DNA of 64,000 bases from Heterodera schachtii. Its lineage: Eukaryota > Nematoda > Chromadorea > Rhabditida > Heteroderidae. The translations under genes were made by a program, and so were the position numbers. The stretch is from the NCBI GenBank assembly GCA_023374025.1, contig SIJG01000085.1:486110-550109 (forward strand), given 5' to 3'. A model generated the notes under the pieces. That model saw nothing but the letters and a program-made list of their open reading frames with translations, did no database searches and was not told where the DNA came from. Shown here piece by piece: positions 43,340 to 55,148 of the stretch; within the stretch, counting starts at the first letter, position 1, and each line of letters begins with the position of its first letter.

Positions 43340-44889
43340 TTTACAAATTTAATTGACAGAAAGCAAATGACAACGACCATTTGGGCACAGAGAAGGAGCC
43401 CATTTCCGGACAACAAACAGTACGCCAAACAGCAACAACAGCATCAACAATGACTGAAGCAACAGCGGACAGTTTTACCAACATTAACGCGAGTCCATGT
43501 GATGTTGGTCTATAAACTGATGGCAATGAACGTGGTGAGAAGGAGGGACAAATTGGTGTTTGTGTTTTTATGGAACTTATATCATCCGTTGGGTCAGGTT
43601 TTTACTGTACGATTTGCGACAAATTCGAAACCACAGGAGGCGTCAATTGCCCCCCCCCCCTCCTAAATGAAAAATTTAAAAAAATTATAATTTTTTTAAA
43701 ATTACATCGATTTGTTTTAATAAATTTGACACAAAGTTGACTAAATTCTTCCTCAACAGCACGCCTAACGACACCACCGGATCCAATTTACCAAATAATT
43801 TTTTTTGTTAAAAACTTGGTCTCAAAGTTGGCAAATTTCCCGGTTTTTTTTTCTACGGCACCGAAAACAGAGACCAATTACTAATTTTTTTTTTTGATTT
43901 TCACTCAATATTACTCTCTGTTCAGATACAAACGCATCAACAGTTCGCCACATTGCCGTGGACGTCTCGTCACCATTCGTTGCTGATGCCATTCCCCCGC
44001 CAGGAGAACAACAACGCCAACGGTATGTTCCCTTTCTCCATGCCCCCCCCCCCCCCTCTCCCCCGGGACCGTCCCCGACCGGACACTCGAATGCTGACAC
44101 CGATACGTATCAATTTTAGCATATTTGCATCGTTTTTTACTTGGTCTCCAAATATCAAAAATACGCATGCACCGTTTTTTATAATTTCGAAAAAAATATT
44201 CAAGGTCCTGCAATATTTTGTTTTTGTACTTGGGATAAATGTCTTTTGAAAAATTTGTTCTTGCTGTATGATTTATAATTTTAAACAATTATGTATTTCA
44301 TTTAATTCCAGGGGATTGCTCTGTCCGGGCTCGTGTCTTTTGCGTCCGTCGTTCGCCGACTGTTTGTCTGCCTTCGTTGTCGTTCAATGCGTAAATGGCT
44401 TCGTCGGTGTGCCCATTGTCACCAGCTATTCACTTTTTTTCGTTAAATATTTGTCACATACCTATTTTCGCTTCCAATTATAAAAATGCTTGCATTTTCG
44501 AAAAAAATTTCCGACTTTTATCTTGCGTGACCTAATTTACTTATTTGTTACCATGACGAATGCCATGTTGCTTAATTACCGATTTCATTTTGTCTGCTTT
44601 TAAAAAAGTTGCTTTTTTACAGTGAGAATTTGGAATTTGGAATTTTGACCGTGCATTTCCGACAAAAACAACAGGTGACATCCATTTTGCCCTATTTTTG
44701 AGTTTTCACTTTTTTCCGTTCATGCACAAAAATAAAATTCATCCAATTTCTAAAAATGAGTTTTTTTTTAAATAAAGTTTTTTGGCACAGGAACACAGTC
44801 TTGACCAGCTGCAACAGTCGTTGGCAGACGCTCAGTCTCGAATTGTACAACTTGAACAGTTGCAGAACATCCAATCAACAATAAACGAA
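43340..44889 (+). pseudogene. golgin GM130 partial copy B2, broken
   Basis: 43357-43555 matches the acidic exon (DNDHLGTEKEPISGQQTVRQ), but DVGLQTD is converted to DVGL-stop by TAA at about 43513. 43926-44024 is only the first third of the DTNASTVRHFAVDVSS exon, broken after EQQRQR at a GGTATG that looks like a donor. 44791-44889 is an intact copy of the coiled-coil exon EHSLDQLQQSLADAQSRIVQ with good acceptor and GTAAAC donor. A GC-richer island at 44312-44390 (RGLLCPGSCLLRPSFA in one frame) is not golgin-like. Confidence 0.65.
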
Positions 44890-45248
44890 GTAAACGGGGG
44901 GGGGGGGAGTGGAGGAATAGGAAATTGTTAAATTATCGCGGAATATGACAAAATATCGCCGAAAAGTCGCTAAACATAAATTCGCCGCAAAAAAAACATC
45001 CTAGCCTTACCCTTTAAATGAATTTTAAATACCTAAATGTTTGGCAAATATTTAATGAAATGCTAACTGTCTACATACCTATTTAGCCGAAAAGGATGCC
45101 ATATTCATGATTAGTGATCTCTAAAACACCAGAAAAAATTTTTTCGAAAATGGGAGGGGGGACCAGATTCAATCTTACCAAAAATTCCACCCAAGCCTGT
45201 ACATTCACTTGAATTTAAAATTCCCAACTTATTTTCACTCCTTTTTTC

Positions 45249-45557
45249 GTTGCTTAGATTATGCGCACCCCATATGTCGTGGCGGCAGCGGCAGTTGCCG
45301 CGGGCGCAGGTTTTGGAATCTGGTGGCTTTGGACTAGGGGCGGCGGCGGTGGTGAAGTGCCCAACGGCGGCGGTGGTGAAGTGCCCAACGGCGGCGGTGG
45401 AGAAGTGCCCAACGGCGGCGGTGGTGAAGTGCCCAACGGCGGCGGAGGCGGCGAAGTGCCCAACGGCGGCGGGGCCAATGCCTGGGCGAATGAAGAAGAG
45501 GAGGAAGGTGGTCCTCCCCATCCCATGCACAACCCTCTCCCTGATCAGCAGAATTAA
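45249..45557 (+). CDS. small membrane-anchored protein with GGGGEVPN repeats
   Basis: Open from ATG 45261 for 98 codons after a TTGCTTAG acceptor at 45257. Residues 5-25 (YVVAAAAVAAGAGFGIWWLW) form a signal-anchor or transmembrane helix. A WTR junction is followed by five repeats of GGGGEVPN(G), then ANAWANEEEEEGGPP and a short Pro/His-rich tail. The repeat is 24 bp in DNA (GGCGGCGGTGGTGAAGTGCC...). A decayed relative with DVPNGGG repeats is at 52660-53040. Small proteins with a hydrophobic leader and a variable-number Gly-rich motif recall the hypervariable effectors described in potato cyst nematodes, but the motif differs, so that is only a suggestion. Confidence 0.55.
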
Positions 45558-45621
45558 TTGAATTTTTTTATTTGTTGAATAAATGCATTGGTACACTTAC
45601 ACCAGGTCGAATTAATAAAAC

Positions 45622-45831
45622 GGTACTTTTCCGTTTCGGGACCCCACATTTATTTAATTAAAAAACGTCAACAAAAAGCGTGCTGAATATTCAAAAACAG
45701 CGGTTCAGCTATTTGGGAGTCATAAAAGCAACAATTTGGCCAAAATATAATCGAATTGATCCACATGGAGCACGTTGTTTGTTGACTTTTTTAATTTAAG
45801 AAAATGTGGGGCCCCCAAACGGAAAAGTACC
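45622..45831. mobile_element. MITE with 8-bp target-site duplication
   Basis: Inverted termini GGTACTTTTCCGTTT (45622) and AAACGGAAAAGTACC (45817-45831), with further arm pairing (CCCCACATTTA.TTAATTAAAAAA). AATAAAAC flanks both ends (45614-45621 and 45832-45839), a perfect 8-bp duplication as made by hAT-type transposases. Confidence 0.92.
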
Positions 45832-45929
45832 AATAAAACCTTGTTATTTTAGTATTCTCTTCAATATTTCTTAAGCTTTGAATGTCTGCTAAGGTCGTGT
45901 CGCAAATAGACACGAAATTCAATTTCAAA

Positions 45930-48900
45930 AACATTTATTTCTAAAGTTAAACCACTTCTACCGACTGTTTGACAAAATGAAGCGCAATGGGATGGAAACC
46001 ATTCAATTTGCTGGCCCGAACATAGCGGTTTACTTTTCCCCCATTCTCCCCCTTGTTACATCCGCATTCATTCACTACGTGCTTTTCAGTCTCATCGGCC
46101 AATCTTCAACGCCAAAATGAATTTAAGCGTTTACTGGTGAGAAACAAAACATAAAAAATTTCTTAAATTTTGCTTTCCGAAGAGGGGCACATTTGGGAAG
46201 AGCGGGAGTGCACTCGTCCTTTCTCCCCATCTCTAGAAAAAGAGTCGCAAAAAAGTGGTGTGAAAAGAAAAAAAACCTTAACCGGGGCACGACTGCAAAA
46301 ATGGTCGAACGCAATATTTCCCCTTGACCCCCCCCCCCCCCCCCTAACAAATAAGAGGGAAGATTACCGCCGAACGCACGACCCCTTCCCTGGCCGCCCT
46401 CTTGCAAACGTATGGGTTTCGGTTCTAGTCGGTTTTACTCGTCCCATGACATTTTACGCGTCCCATCACATTTTATGCGTCCCAAGAACATTTTACGCGT
46501 CTCAACACATTTTACGCGTCCCATCATTACCCGTCACAAAACAGTTTTTTTTCCGAATCGTCAATCGAAATTTTATACCTTCGAATCATCTAATTGTTCT
46601 TGATTGTATACTTTGTTTATCGAAGTGTAAAAGCAACCCTAAACAGGGATGGCACGGAATCCCGATTTCAGAAAAATTTTAGAGGCTCGGAATGACATCC
46701 CAACCATGGACACAAAAAGTCATGGGACGCGTAAAATGTGATGGGACGCGTATGCCATGGGACGCGTAAAGTGTCATGGGACGCGTAAACCGACTAGAAC
46801 CTGGGTTTCCCCCTAATTTTCAAAAATGTTTTTTTGTTTTCGCAAAGATTTTGAAGAATTTGCATTTGAAAATTTTTAGAAATCCAACAAAAGCTTGATG
46901 ACGATTTGAAATTGCACAGGAACAAGGTGCTCGAGTTGCAAAAACAGCTGCAATTGGTCCAGGAACAACAACAGACAGAAAATGCACAGGCAAATGCCAA
47001 CGCGAAAAAACTTGTCGAACAGGTACAAAATGAAGCAAAAATGCCCATTTTCTTTTACCCCCCCCCCCCCCCCCCGATTGAAATTGGTATAACTTTTATA
47101 CAAAAAATAAGGGGGGCGGGGTGGGGTCGACCCCCTCCCCATTTCGCCCGCAAAGGGCCAAAATGTCTGACCATTTCGCATCGAGGGGGGGCCGGTGTAA
47201 AAGAGGTGGGGGGGGGGGGGTCGCCGCCGAAGGGGAAAAGAGGGAAATTTTTGAAAAATTTGCCTATTTCTTAACAAAATTCATTTAAAGAACACAGTCT
47301 TGACCAGCTGCAACAGTCGTTGGCGGAAGCTCAGTCTCGAATTGCCCAACTTGAACAGTTGCAAAACATTCAATCAACAATAAACGAAGTAAGGGGGGCG
47401 GGAGGAATAGGAAATTGTTAAATTACCGTAAAGTATTACGAAACGTCGCCGTAAAAAACAGCCGGGAAAACTTAACAGTCTAGCCAAATTGTTTAAATAA
47501 ATTAAGAAATTTAATTAAATTCTAACAATAAATTTTGAAAATGTAAAAAAACTAAAATTTCTTCAAACTTCTTATTGTTAATCAAACAATTTAATAAAGA
47601 ATTAAGCTGGGATTCAAAAAAAAAATTTTTTTTTTTGGTGTTTGCAGATGACTTATGTCTTGGCGACATTTTTTCCCAGTGACATTTAGCCGGTCATTTT
47701 TTTGCGGCGCAGGTCAAAACTCCGCCGCCTAAACTCCGCAAAAAAAATTCAAAATTTCGTCATTAGGACGTTTCTCTGCTTGCTGCGCAACTGCAAAATG
47801 AGAAGGCGACCGTTTCGCGGGCAGTCGCACAGAATTTGGAGCTGAAAAGCCAACTGAAGGAGTTGCAGGACCGACTGATTGCAGTGATCAACGAGAGCGC
47901 CGCCAATAACAGAAAGCAAATGACAACGACCATTTGGGCACAGAGAAGGAGCCCATTCCCGGACAAACAGTACGCCAAACAGCAACAAAAACAACAACAA
48001 CAGCATCAACAATGACTGAAGCAACAGCAGGGAACAGTTTTACCAACACCAATGCGAGTCCATGTGATGTTGGTCTACAGACTGATGGCAATGAACGTGG
48101 TGAGAAGGAGGGACAAATTGAACGGTTTTTATGGAATTTTTATAATTGGTGGGTCAGGTTTTTACTGTACGATTTGCGACAGATTCGAAAACACAGGAGG
48201 GGCAATTGCCCCCCCCCCCTTTCCGAAATGAAAAATTAAAAAGAATATATATTTTTTTTAATTACAGTCAATTTGTTTAATAAATTTGACTCGAAGTTGA
48301 CTAAATTCTTTTTCAACGGCGCGCCTAACGACAGCATCACTGGATCTAATTTACCAAATATTTTTTTTCTCAAAAACTTGGTCTCAAAATTGGCAAATTT
48401 CCCGGTTTTTTTTTCTACGGCACCGAAAAGGTGGATCAATTACTAATTTTTTTTTTTGATTTCTCACTCAATATTACTCTCTGTTCAGATACAAACGCAT
48501 CAACAGTTCGCCACTTTGCCGTGGACGCCTCGTCACCATTAGCTGCTGATGCCATTCCCCCGCCAGGAGAACAACAGCAGCAACAGCCATGCGACAACGG
48601 CGAAAATGGCACGCAAATTGAGACGACGACGGCAATTGGCCACCAACAACATGACGAGAAGGCGGAGGAGGGCACCAATTTGGCCACACAATTGGAAGCG
48701 CTGTGCCGTGAAAATGCGCTGTACCGGCGCACCAATGAGCGGTTGGAGTACTGGCTGACCGCGTTGGAGTCCGAGAATGAAAGCATCGGCGAATACATCG
48801 CTTTGTATCGCTTCCAGCGAACCCAAATTCAACAACGCATTGCCGAGAAGGATGCCGCACTGCTGCAGCTCCAGCAGCAGAACACTCAGCTCACGGTTAG

Positions 48901-50701
48901 AAAATTTTTTTTTGAAATTTTAAAAAGTAAATTTAAAATTTGAGCAACCCTTCTGCGTCATTTCCCCTGAAAAACTTAGAAATTTTTCAAAAATTGCTAG
49001 AAATTTGTCTAGTTATTTTTCGTACTTATCCCTTTTGTGACCCTTTGCAACATTTTTTTAAACATTTTTCTTGGGTAATTTTAGGCGCTAAAAACGTATC
49101 TGCTATTTGATTAGCACGTTACCTTAAAATAAATAGAAGATGCGTTTTCAGCGCCTAAAATTACCCAAGAAAAAAATTGTAAAAAAATTTTCTTGATGGG
49201 AAATGAAATGCACCGAAAATTCTTTTTGCAAATATTTTCATTTTCTTCACAGTCTTTCCGCCGAAGTGTTGCGGTAAAAGCAAATCCAAATTGAAATTAT
49301 TAAAAATTTTATTTTTATTTTTTTGAGAAATTGAGTGTGACTCCCATATTTGCCACCATTTTTTAGGCCATTTTGACCGAGTTGCGCAACGCAATGTTGG
49401 CCATTATGCAAAAAAGTGATGCCAACGCAGCAACAACATCACCAACCGGGGAAAAACTGTCCATGGAGAACAGCTGCTGTAAGTGCCCATCTTTGGTTTA
49501 TTATTTCGACAAAATTAGGTAAACAATTGCAATTTATTCAGCAGCCATCACAGAGGGAAATGATGAGCACTCGGATTCAGCAAATCCAACGGATCAACAA
49601 AAACAACAGCAAATCCATCCGCCTCCAATGGACCAATTGGCGGCCGATCGCTTAATGCGCATTAGCGAGGTAACCAAAATCTGAAGACTTACAATGATAA
49701 TTTATTGTTTTTCAAAAAATCGCTGGAAAATAATAAATTTTTCTGAAGTGCCCCTCCTCACCCGAAATTTTCAAGGAAAAATTAGTATTTGCTGAAAATT
49801 TTAGATTTTCCTTGCTGGTACCCCCCCCCCCCCCCCCGACCAAAAAATCCACAATTTTTTGATGAAAATCTGCTAGAAATGGCACAAAATCACAAAATTT
49901 GGTCATTTTTTGGACAAATTCTGTTAACAAATCGCATTAAAATAACAAAAAAAAATTTCCCGGCGGCGCCTATCGGCAGCGCCGGACCCCTTGTTCCCCA
50001 GAATGTCCTTGAAAAAACCGCCGCAAAAAAAAAGTGATCTGAAAAAAATGATCGTCGCCCCGGGGGAGGTACCCCCCCCCCCCCCCAACCCGAAATCCTG
50101 GGACCGTCCCTGGGTGCATCGTAATTGTTGGTGCTCTTGGCGAAAGATTTCAGTTTTTGATTGTTTTATTTTTGTCTTTGCTTTTTTGGTGCTCAATGAT
50201 CACATTTTCCATCTTGAATTTAGGTGATCAGCAGACAAGGAAATTTAATGATGAATAACTGTTTTTTCAAAATTTTTCAAAAATTTTTCTAAGATTTATT
50301 TCTTGAAAAATTTCGAAGTTTGAAATATATATTTTTTTAATTTTTCAATCCAAATTTAGGTGATCAGCAGACAAGCAAATCTAATGATGAATAACTAAGT
50401 TTTTTCAAAAAATCGCTTGAAAATTAAAAAAAAATTCTTCAAATTTTCAAAGAAAAATTTCTAATTGTAAGTTGAAGATTTTTTAATTTATTCCCGGCTG
50501 TTTTTGGGGGGTTTTGGCGAAATAAATCAGTTTTTGATTGCCTGATTTTTAATTTTGCATTGATTTTGGTGTGATCAATGACTACATTTTCCATCTTGAA
50601 TTTAGGTGATCAGCAGGCAAGTCACTTGCATGGCGGCGAACCAAGCACAGATTCACTGCACGGGATGTGTGGAATGCCAAGGCGAACTGTTCAACATTTG
50701 A
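45930..50701 (+). pseudogene. golgin GM130 copy C, most complete C-terminal copy
   Basis: Segments in order: 45968-46035 (MKRNGMETIQFAGPN), about 46091-46138 (LQRQNEFKRLL), 46880-47022 (KLDDDLKLHRNKVLELQKQL), 47291-47389 (EHSLDQLQQSLAEAQSRIAQ), 47767-48118, 48489-48895 (ESENESIGEYIALYRFQRTQ), 49367-49478 (AILTELRNAMLAIMQKSD), 49542-49669 and 50606-50701 (ending CTGCVECQGELFNI). The last four exons join in frame. Upstream there are lesions: at 47291 the acceptor base is changed (AAAG|AACAC in place of ACAG|GAACAC), and at about 47907 the AQLQNEKATVSRAVAQN exon is fused, without an intron and out of frame, to the acidic exon. GM130 is a cis-Golgi tether; whether this copy makes a protein is doubtful. 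Confidence 0.7.
46421..46801. mobile_element. MITE of ACGCGTCCCAT repeats with 8-bp target-site duplication
   Basis: Termini GGTTCTAGTCGGTTTTA (46421) and TAAACCGACTAGAACC (46786-46801). Each arm is built of 20-bp direct repeats TTTTACGCGTCCCATCACA or its complement. TGGGTTTC flanks both ends (46413-46420 and 46802-46809), a clean 8-bp duplication. Confidence 0.93.
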
Positions 50702-51066
50702 TTGATTTCATGACTTTTTGTTCAGGCTAACACCACAAAATAGGTATTTTAGGTGTTTCTAAACTGCTCTAATTTTAAATAATAGGCGGAGAAAATATAC
50801 TATTCACAACAAATAGTTAAAACCTAAAAATCCGAGGCCAAATAATAATGAAAATGGAAGTGACCCCTCAACAAATTTTCTTCCTCTACCCCCTAACAAA
50901 CATAATTCTTTTTTTTATTTTGGAGAGGGGTGGAATTAAAAAGGATTTCAGCGTCTTTTGAAAAATTTTTGAAAAAACTTGTTTTGCATTACATTTTGAA
51001 AAAAAAATTCTAAAAATTTTTTATGAAAAATTTATAAATCTGAAAAAAAAATTATTTAATTTTTTC

Positions 51067-51270
51067 TTGTCGGAGTTTTGTCCTGCTCCAGTACTAAACA
51101 GATTTAAATTGTCAGGAAATGTTCGTCGATGTTCTACCAGTGTCAATTGTCAGCCTAAATCTTGCTTCAAATCGTCTTGTTCGGCTGACCTACCCGAATT
51201 TCTCGAATCCAGCAACTCGGCACACTTCGGTTGGACCACAACCATTTCGAGGAACTGCCTGAGGATGTGA
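51067..51270 (+). pseudogene. leucine-rich-repeat exon with frameshifts
   Basis: Reading across three frames gives a run of LRR motifs: FKLSGNV, VDVLPVSIVSLNLASNRLVR, DLPEFLE, and QQLGTLRLDHNHFEELPEDV, which fit LxxLxLxxNxF/LxxLP. The frame changes near 51124, 51196 and 51216. A GTGAGT donor follows at 51268. It looks like one exon of an LRR protein, broken by small indels. No other exon of the gene was found. Confidence 0.6.
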
Positions 51271-51835
51271 GTATTCTCAGGGAAACAAAACGGGAGAATC
51301 CTAATTTGTAGGACTTTTTTTTTTTTGCTTAATTTTTCAAATTTATTGGCGCTGTGGTCGAAAAACAACATTTGCAATGACCAATTTTGTGTATTGCTAT
51401 TTAGAAAAACAAGGGATAAGGCGATAGTCAGCAGATGCCGCCGGGATTAATTTTGCAAATATTTCCAAAATTAACAAAAAAATAAATAAAATGTATTTCA
51501 TCAATTTCCAAAAAAAAAAAAATTTTTTTTCTCTCTTTTTCCCCGCTCTGTCTGATCAGCGCATTGTGTCATTTTTTACAGCGAGAATAATTTATTTTTA
51601 AAAAAATTTTCAAACCTTGAAATTTTTCATAAAAAAAATCTTAGGAATTTTCTTAGTACGAAAATTTCAAGAAAAAAAATTTTTTGAGAAATTTTTCAGC
51701 GTTTTTTAGAAATTTTATGATGGACTACTAAGTTTTTTCAAAAATTTTCCAAAAAATCGCTGATAAATTTTTCAAAAATTTTTTTCTTGAAATTTTATTA
51801 CTAAGAAAATTCCTAAGAATTTTTTTATGAAAAAT

Positions 51836-52229
51836 TTAGCCAATCCTATTCCTCTCATTTCCAATGTTGTCTTGCCATTTCTATCCATGCACCTCTGTTG
51901 CATATGCCATCCATCTCTCTCATTCCCTTTGTGTTTTACCGTCATTACCCCTCATCCCATCCAAAGTCCATCCCCATTGTGCCCGTATATAAGTCCTCTG
52001 CTGCGAGATGTCTGCGGTGGGTCAGTCTGTGCTGTTCCTTGCCTTTGGCAATTCTCTCCCAAATAACCAATGGCACTGACCCACCCAAAATGCTCTGAGG
52101 TTGTTATTGACCCAAAATATTCCCGGGTTTCAATTCATAATTATTTGTCAATGCTTTTCCTTCAATAAATCCCCCTCTTAAAAATGGTAATTTGAAATGG
52201 CTTAAAGCCTTAAACCCTGAGACACAATA
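51836..52229. repeat. old truncated LTR
   Basis: Diverged copy of the 514-bp LTR at 53299, lacking its first 120 bp or so. It has the same TATATAAG box (51986), the TGTCTGCGGTGGGTCAGTC segment (52007) and an end at GACACAATA (about 52229). It abuts an ATCTCGCCG foldback element. Confidence 0.88.
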
Positions 52230-52378
52230 ACCCCAAAATCTCGCCGCCGGAATCTCGCCGTGACAAAATCTTGCCGCAAAAATTTCAAACTTAGAAATTT
52301 TGAAATTTTTTTTTGAAATTTCTGTGGCGAGATTTTGTCCCGGCGAGATTTCGGCGGCGAGATTTTGTCCCGTCCCCC
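52230..52378. mobile_element. foldback element, ATCTCGCCG family
   Basis: Left AATCTCGCCGCCGGAATCTC (52237), right GCGAGATTTCGGCGGCGAGA (52342). Inner arms GCAAAAATTTCAAACTTAGAA also pair. Related to 35325. Confidence 0.85.
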
Positions 52379-52479
52379 TGTTTTGTTTATACGTTTTTAT
52401 GTACTTGAATATACATAAAATTAATTGATAGCATAAAATTCGTCAAAAAACACGAGTACACTCAATTTTTATTCGAACT

Positions 52480-53045
52480 CGGGTCCGGGATTCGGAATTG
52501 GCCGAAAAGTATGCCATATTCATGATCAGCGACCTCGAAAACCCCAGAAAACTTGTTATTACAGCAAAAAAAATTTGTAATTTTTTTCCAAAAATGGCGG
52601 GTACAAACCAGACTATTTTACCAAAATCCCACTGAGTCTCATTTATTCAATGCTCAGAAACAATGGCACAACGAAAGCCTTTTTTGTTCGCGGCGGCTGC
52701 ACTGGCACCAGGCGTGACCGGCTGTGGACGCGTCGTGATGGCGGCGGCGGCGGCGGGCCCAATTTTGGCGGCGACGTGCCCAACGGTGGCGGCGACGTGC
52801 CCAATTGGCGGTGACTTGCCCATTTGGCGGCGATGTGCCCAATGGTGGCGGCGACGTGCTCAAATTTGGCGGCGACGGGCACATTGGTGACGGCGATGTG
52901 CCCAATGGTGGCAGCGATGTGCCCAGTGGTGGCGCGACGTGCCCAATGGTGGCGGCGATGTGCCCAATGGTGGCGGCGATGTGCCCAGTGGTGGCGGCGG
53001 CGGGCATAATGGTAGAGGCGACGGGCCCACCGTTTAATCGGTCCC
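52480..53045 (+). pseudogene. decayed DVPNGGG-repeat gene
   Basis: From 52735 to 53030 the sequence is a run of diverged GGCGGCGATGTGCCCAATGG units. Reading the Gly frame gives DVPNGGGDVPNW, GGDVPNGGGDV and GDVPNGGSDVPSGG, but the frame shifts several times. Upstream, 52663-52735 encodes a hydrophobic leader (FLFAAAALAPGVTG). The flank 52510-52640 (GCCATATTCATGATCAGCGA ... GGGTACAAACCAGACTA) matches the flank of 45249 (45098-45175). I read it as a relative of the 45249 gene broken by indels. Confidence 0.55.
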
Positions 53046-53298
53046 GACATTATCCGGTAACATTTTCACACTGTCTTTTCCATAGCCTTTGCCACCACCG
53101 TTTTTTGTTCAGCCTTTGTTTCCAAATGCAGTTCGTTCTCCAGGTGCGCGGACGGGACAGGCCGAATGAAAACACAAAGGGAACAACATGGTGTTTGACG
53201 AACCAACGCAGGAGTGCCGAAGTTTCATGACATTGCCGGACTGTCAGAGAGGCAATTTTAGCATATTACTTTTTCAATTTTCCAATTTTTATTGTTGT

Positions 53299-53812
53299 TG
53301 CTGTATCCGCAGCATTCAAAATTTCATATTTTGTGCATAATGTAAATTGCCCTATTTTCCACGACCCAATCCCGTCATAAACTTGTCCCTCTGTTCATCC
53401 CATCCCAAGCCAATCCAATCCCTCTCATTTCTAATGTTATCGTGCCATTTCTTCCCATTCACCTCTGTTGCATATGCCATCCATTTCTCTTATTCCCTTT
53501 TGTGTTTTACCGTCATTACCCCTCATACCATCCAAAGTCCATCCCCTTTGTGCCAGTATATAAGTCCACTCAATTTCCCCCCTCGGGGGCTGCGAGATGT
53601 CTGCGGTGGGTCAGTCTGTGCCATTCCTTGCCTTTGGCAATTCTCTCCCAAATAACCAATGGCACTGACCCACCCAAAATGCTCTGAGGTTGTTGTTGAC
53701 CCAAACTATTCCCGGTTTTCAATTCATAATTATTTGTCAATGCTTTTCCTTAAATAAATTGCTCTCTCTTAAAATGGCAATTTGAAATAGCCTCAAACCC
53801 GGGGACACAACA
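53299..53812 (+). repeat. LTR copy 1
   Basis: 514 bp, TG...CA ends. TATA box TATATAAG at 53557 and AATAAA at 53753 suggest U3-R-U5 on the plus strand. A T/C-rich U3 precedes the TATA box. Confidence 0.95.
53557..53564 (+). promoter_or_regulatory. LTR TATA box
   Basis: TATATAAG in each LTR (also in the old LTR at 51986), about 200 bp before AATAAA, as expected for an LTR promoter. Same site in LTR 2 and 3. Confidence 0.75.
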
Positions 53813-53818
53813 CCTTTT

Positions 53819-53833
53819 TGGTGCCACGACCCG
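53819..53833 (+). promoter_or_regulatory. primer-binding site
   Basis: TGGTGCCACGACCCG lies 6 nt after the LTR end; TGG is the complement of the tRNA CCA tail. The tRNA partner was not identified. The same site follows LTR 2 (55669). Confidence 0.75.
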
Positions 53834-53857
53834 TTGTGTAAAATTTTTTGTTAAAAA

Positions 53858-53876
53858 GAGAGAGAGAGAGAGAGAT
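53858..53876. repeat. GA microsatellite in element internal region
   Basis: About nine GA units; the second internal copy has one unit fewer (55708-55724). Confidence 0.9.
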
Positions 53877-54204
53877 AATTATAATTCCAGAGCATTCCAG
53901 ACTGAAAGTCTGAGGTTCAAAAGGCTTAATTTGAACAAGGCAGACTTAAAATGGGACGCAGACCCAAAAGCAGTTTTAGTCTGCTTAAATTTTAATTCCT
54001 TGTTGGAGATTGGAAGAAATGCATTGTCTTGCGAAAGAAATTTGGCAAATTTTCTGTGGCTAATTTGGCTGAGTACGGTAATACAAAAACCATATGGCAT
54101 ATTTTGTGATCATTGATTGATCAATGCGGTGTGCTTTAATTTGATAAATTGTTAATTTTTGTGATTTTGCTTTTTCAAAGGCTTAGTGCCTAAGGTTTTG
54201 AGCA

Positions 54205-54450
54205 TGAAGAGATAAAAGCTAGTCGCAGCTGTGTGCTCCTAGCTGGGCTGAGTGCCGTTGTGGCTGTGTGCCATCAAAAATTGTGTGAGCTAGTCGAAGC
54301 TGTGTGCTCCTAGCAGGGCTGAGTGCCGAGGTGGGCTGTGTGCCACGAAACTGGTCGAAGCTGTGTGCTCCCAGACAAGAGATCAATTAAAGGGTGAAAT
54401 AAGCGTAAGCCAGGGACTAGTCGAAGCTGTGTGCTCCTAGTTGTCAAGAG
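54205..54450 (+). repeat. CTAGTCGAAGCTGTGTGCTC repeats in internal region
   Basis: The motif CTAGTCGAAGCTGTGTGCTC, often closed by CTAG, recurs about four to five times (54218, 54291, 54352 variant, 54418). GGCTGTGTGCCA words are interspersed. The CTAG...CTAG ends can pair into hairpins. The same block is at 56055-56300. Such structured repeats could serve packaging; this is inference. Confidence 0.7.
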
Positions 54451-55134
54451 AAAAATGGCTGATAACGCTGTGTGATTAAACTGACTGTGTGCCAAGTGCT
54501 TAATGCCAAAAATGCATTGTGAATTTGAAGGCATAAAGCCGCATGTGTGTGTTTTGTAAGTTTGCTTATGTGATGCTATCGGGTTAAATGTTGAATCGTT
54601 TTTAAAGGCCAAAATTGGTTTTACTGAGTAATGACAGTGCACAAACTGAGCAAGCAAATGGCAAAGAAAATTTAGGCTATGAAAGAAGCCAAAAAAGGAA
54701 TGCTGGACTATGATGCAATTTGAAAAAAAGAATGAATAAAAGGGTTAAAAACAGGCAATAGATAGAATTTAAAAAAAACCTTCGAAAAAGGTAAAACCGC
54801 ATATTTTGAGAAAATTGAAGCAAAGATAAAATTGATAAAGAAAAGAAAAGTAAGAAGCAAGCGAAAATTTCGTTTTTGAAATGAATATGAAAATAAAACC
54901 GGAGACTGTAGGAAGGAAAAGCGAAATTTGCCATTAAAGTGAAAATGAAATAACCCGAGAATGGGTGTCAAGAGAAAATGAGATAATTGAAGGAAGCAAA
55001 TGGGAAGCTTGTTCAACTGAGCGGCAACGGATGATCATGTTCATCAATGAGCGCCCGCCCGAAGGCAGATCAGAACGACGGATGCTTTGAAGCTGATCAG
55101 AAGTGATGAGGCAAAAGCCAGGAGGCTTTTTTTC

Positions 55135-55148
55135 GAAGGAGGAAGAAA
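55135..55148 (+). promoter_or_regulatory. polypurine tract
   Basis: GAAGGAGGAAGAAA directly before the LTR 2 TG; identical before LTR 3 (56983-56996). Confidence 0.88.

Noticed and set aside
52643..53050. Minus-strand His/Ala-rich ORFs
   Set aside because: They are reverse readings of the decayed DVPNGGG repeat.
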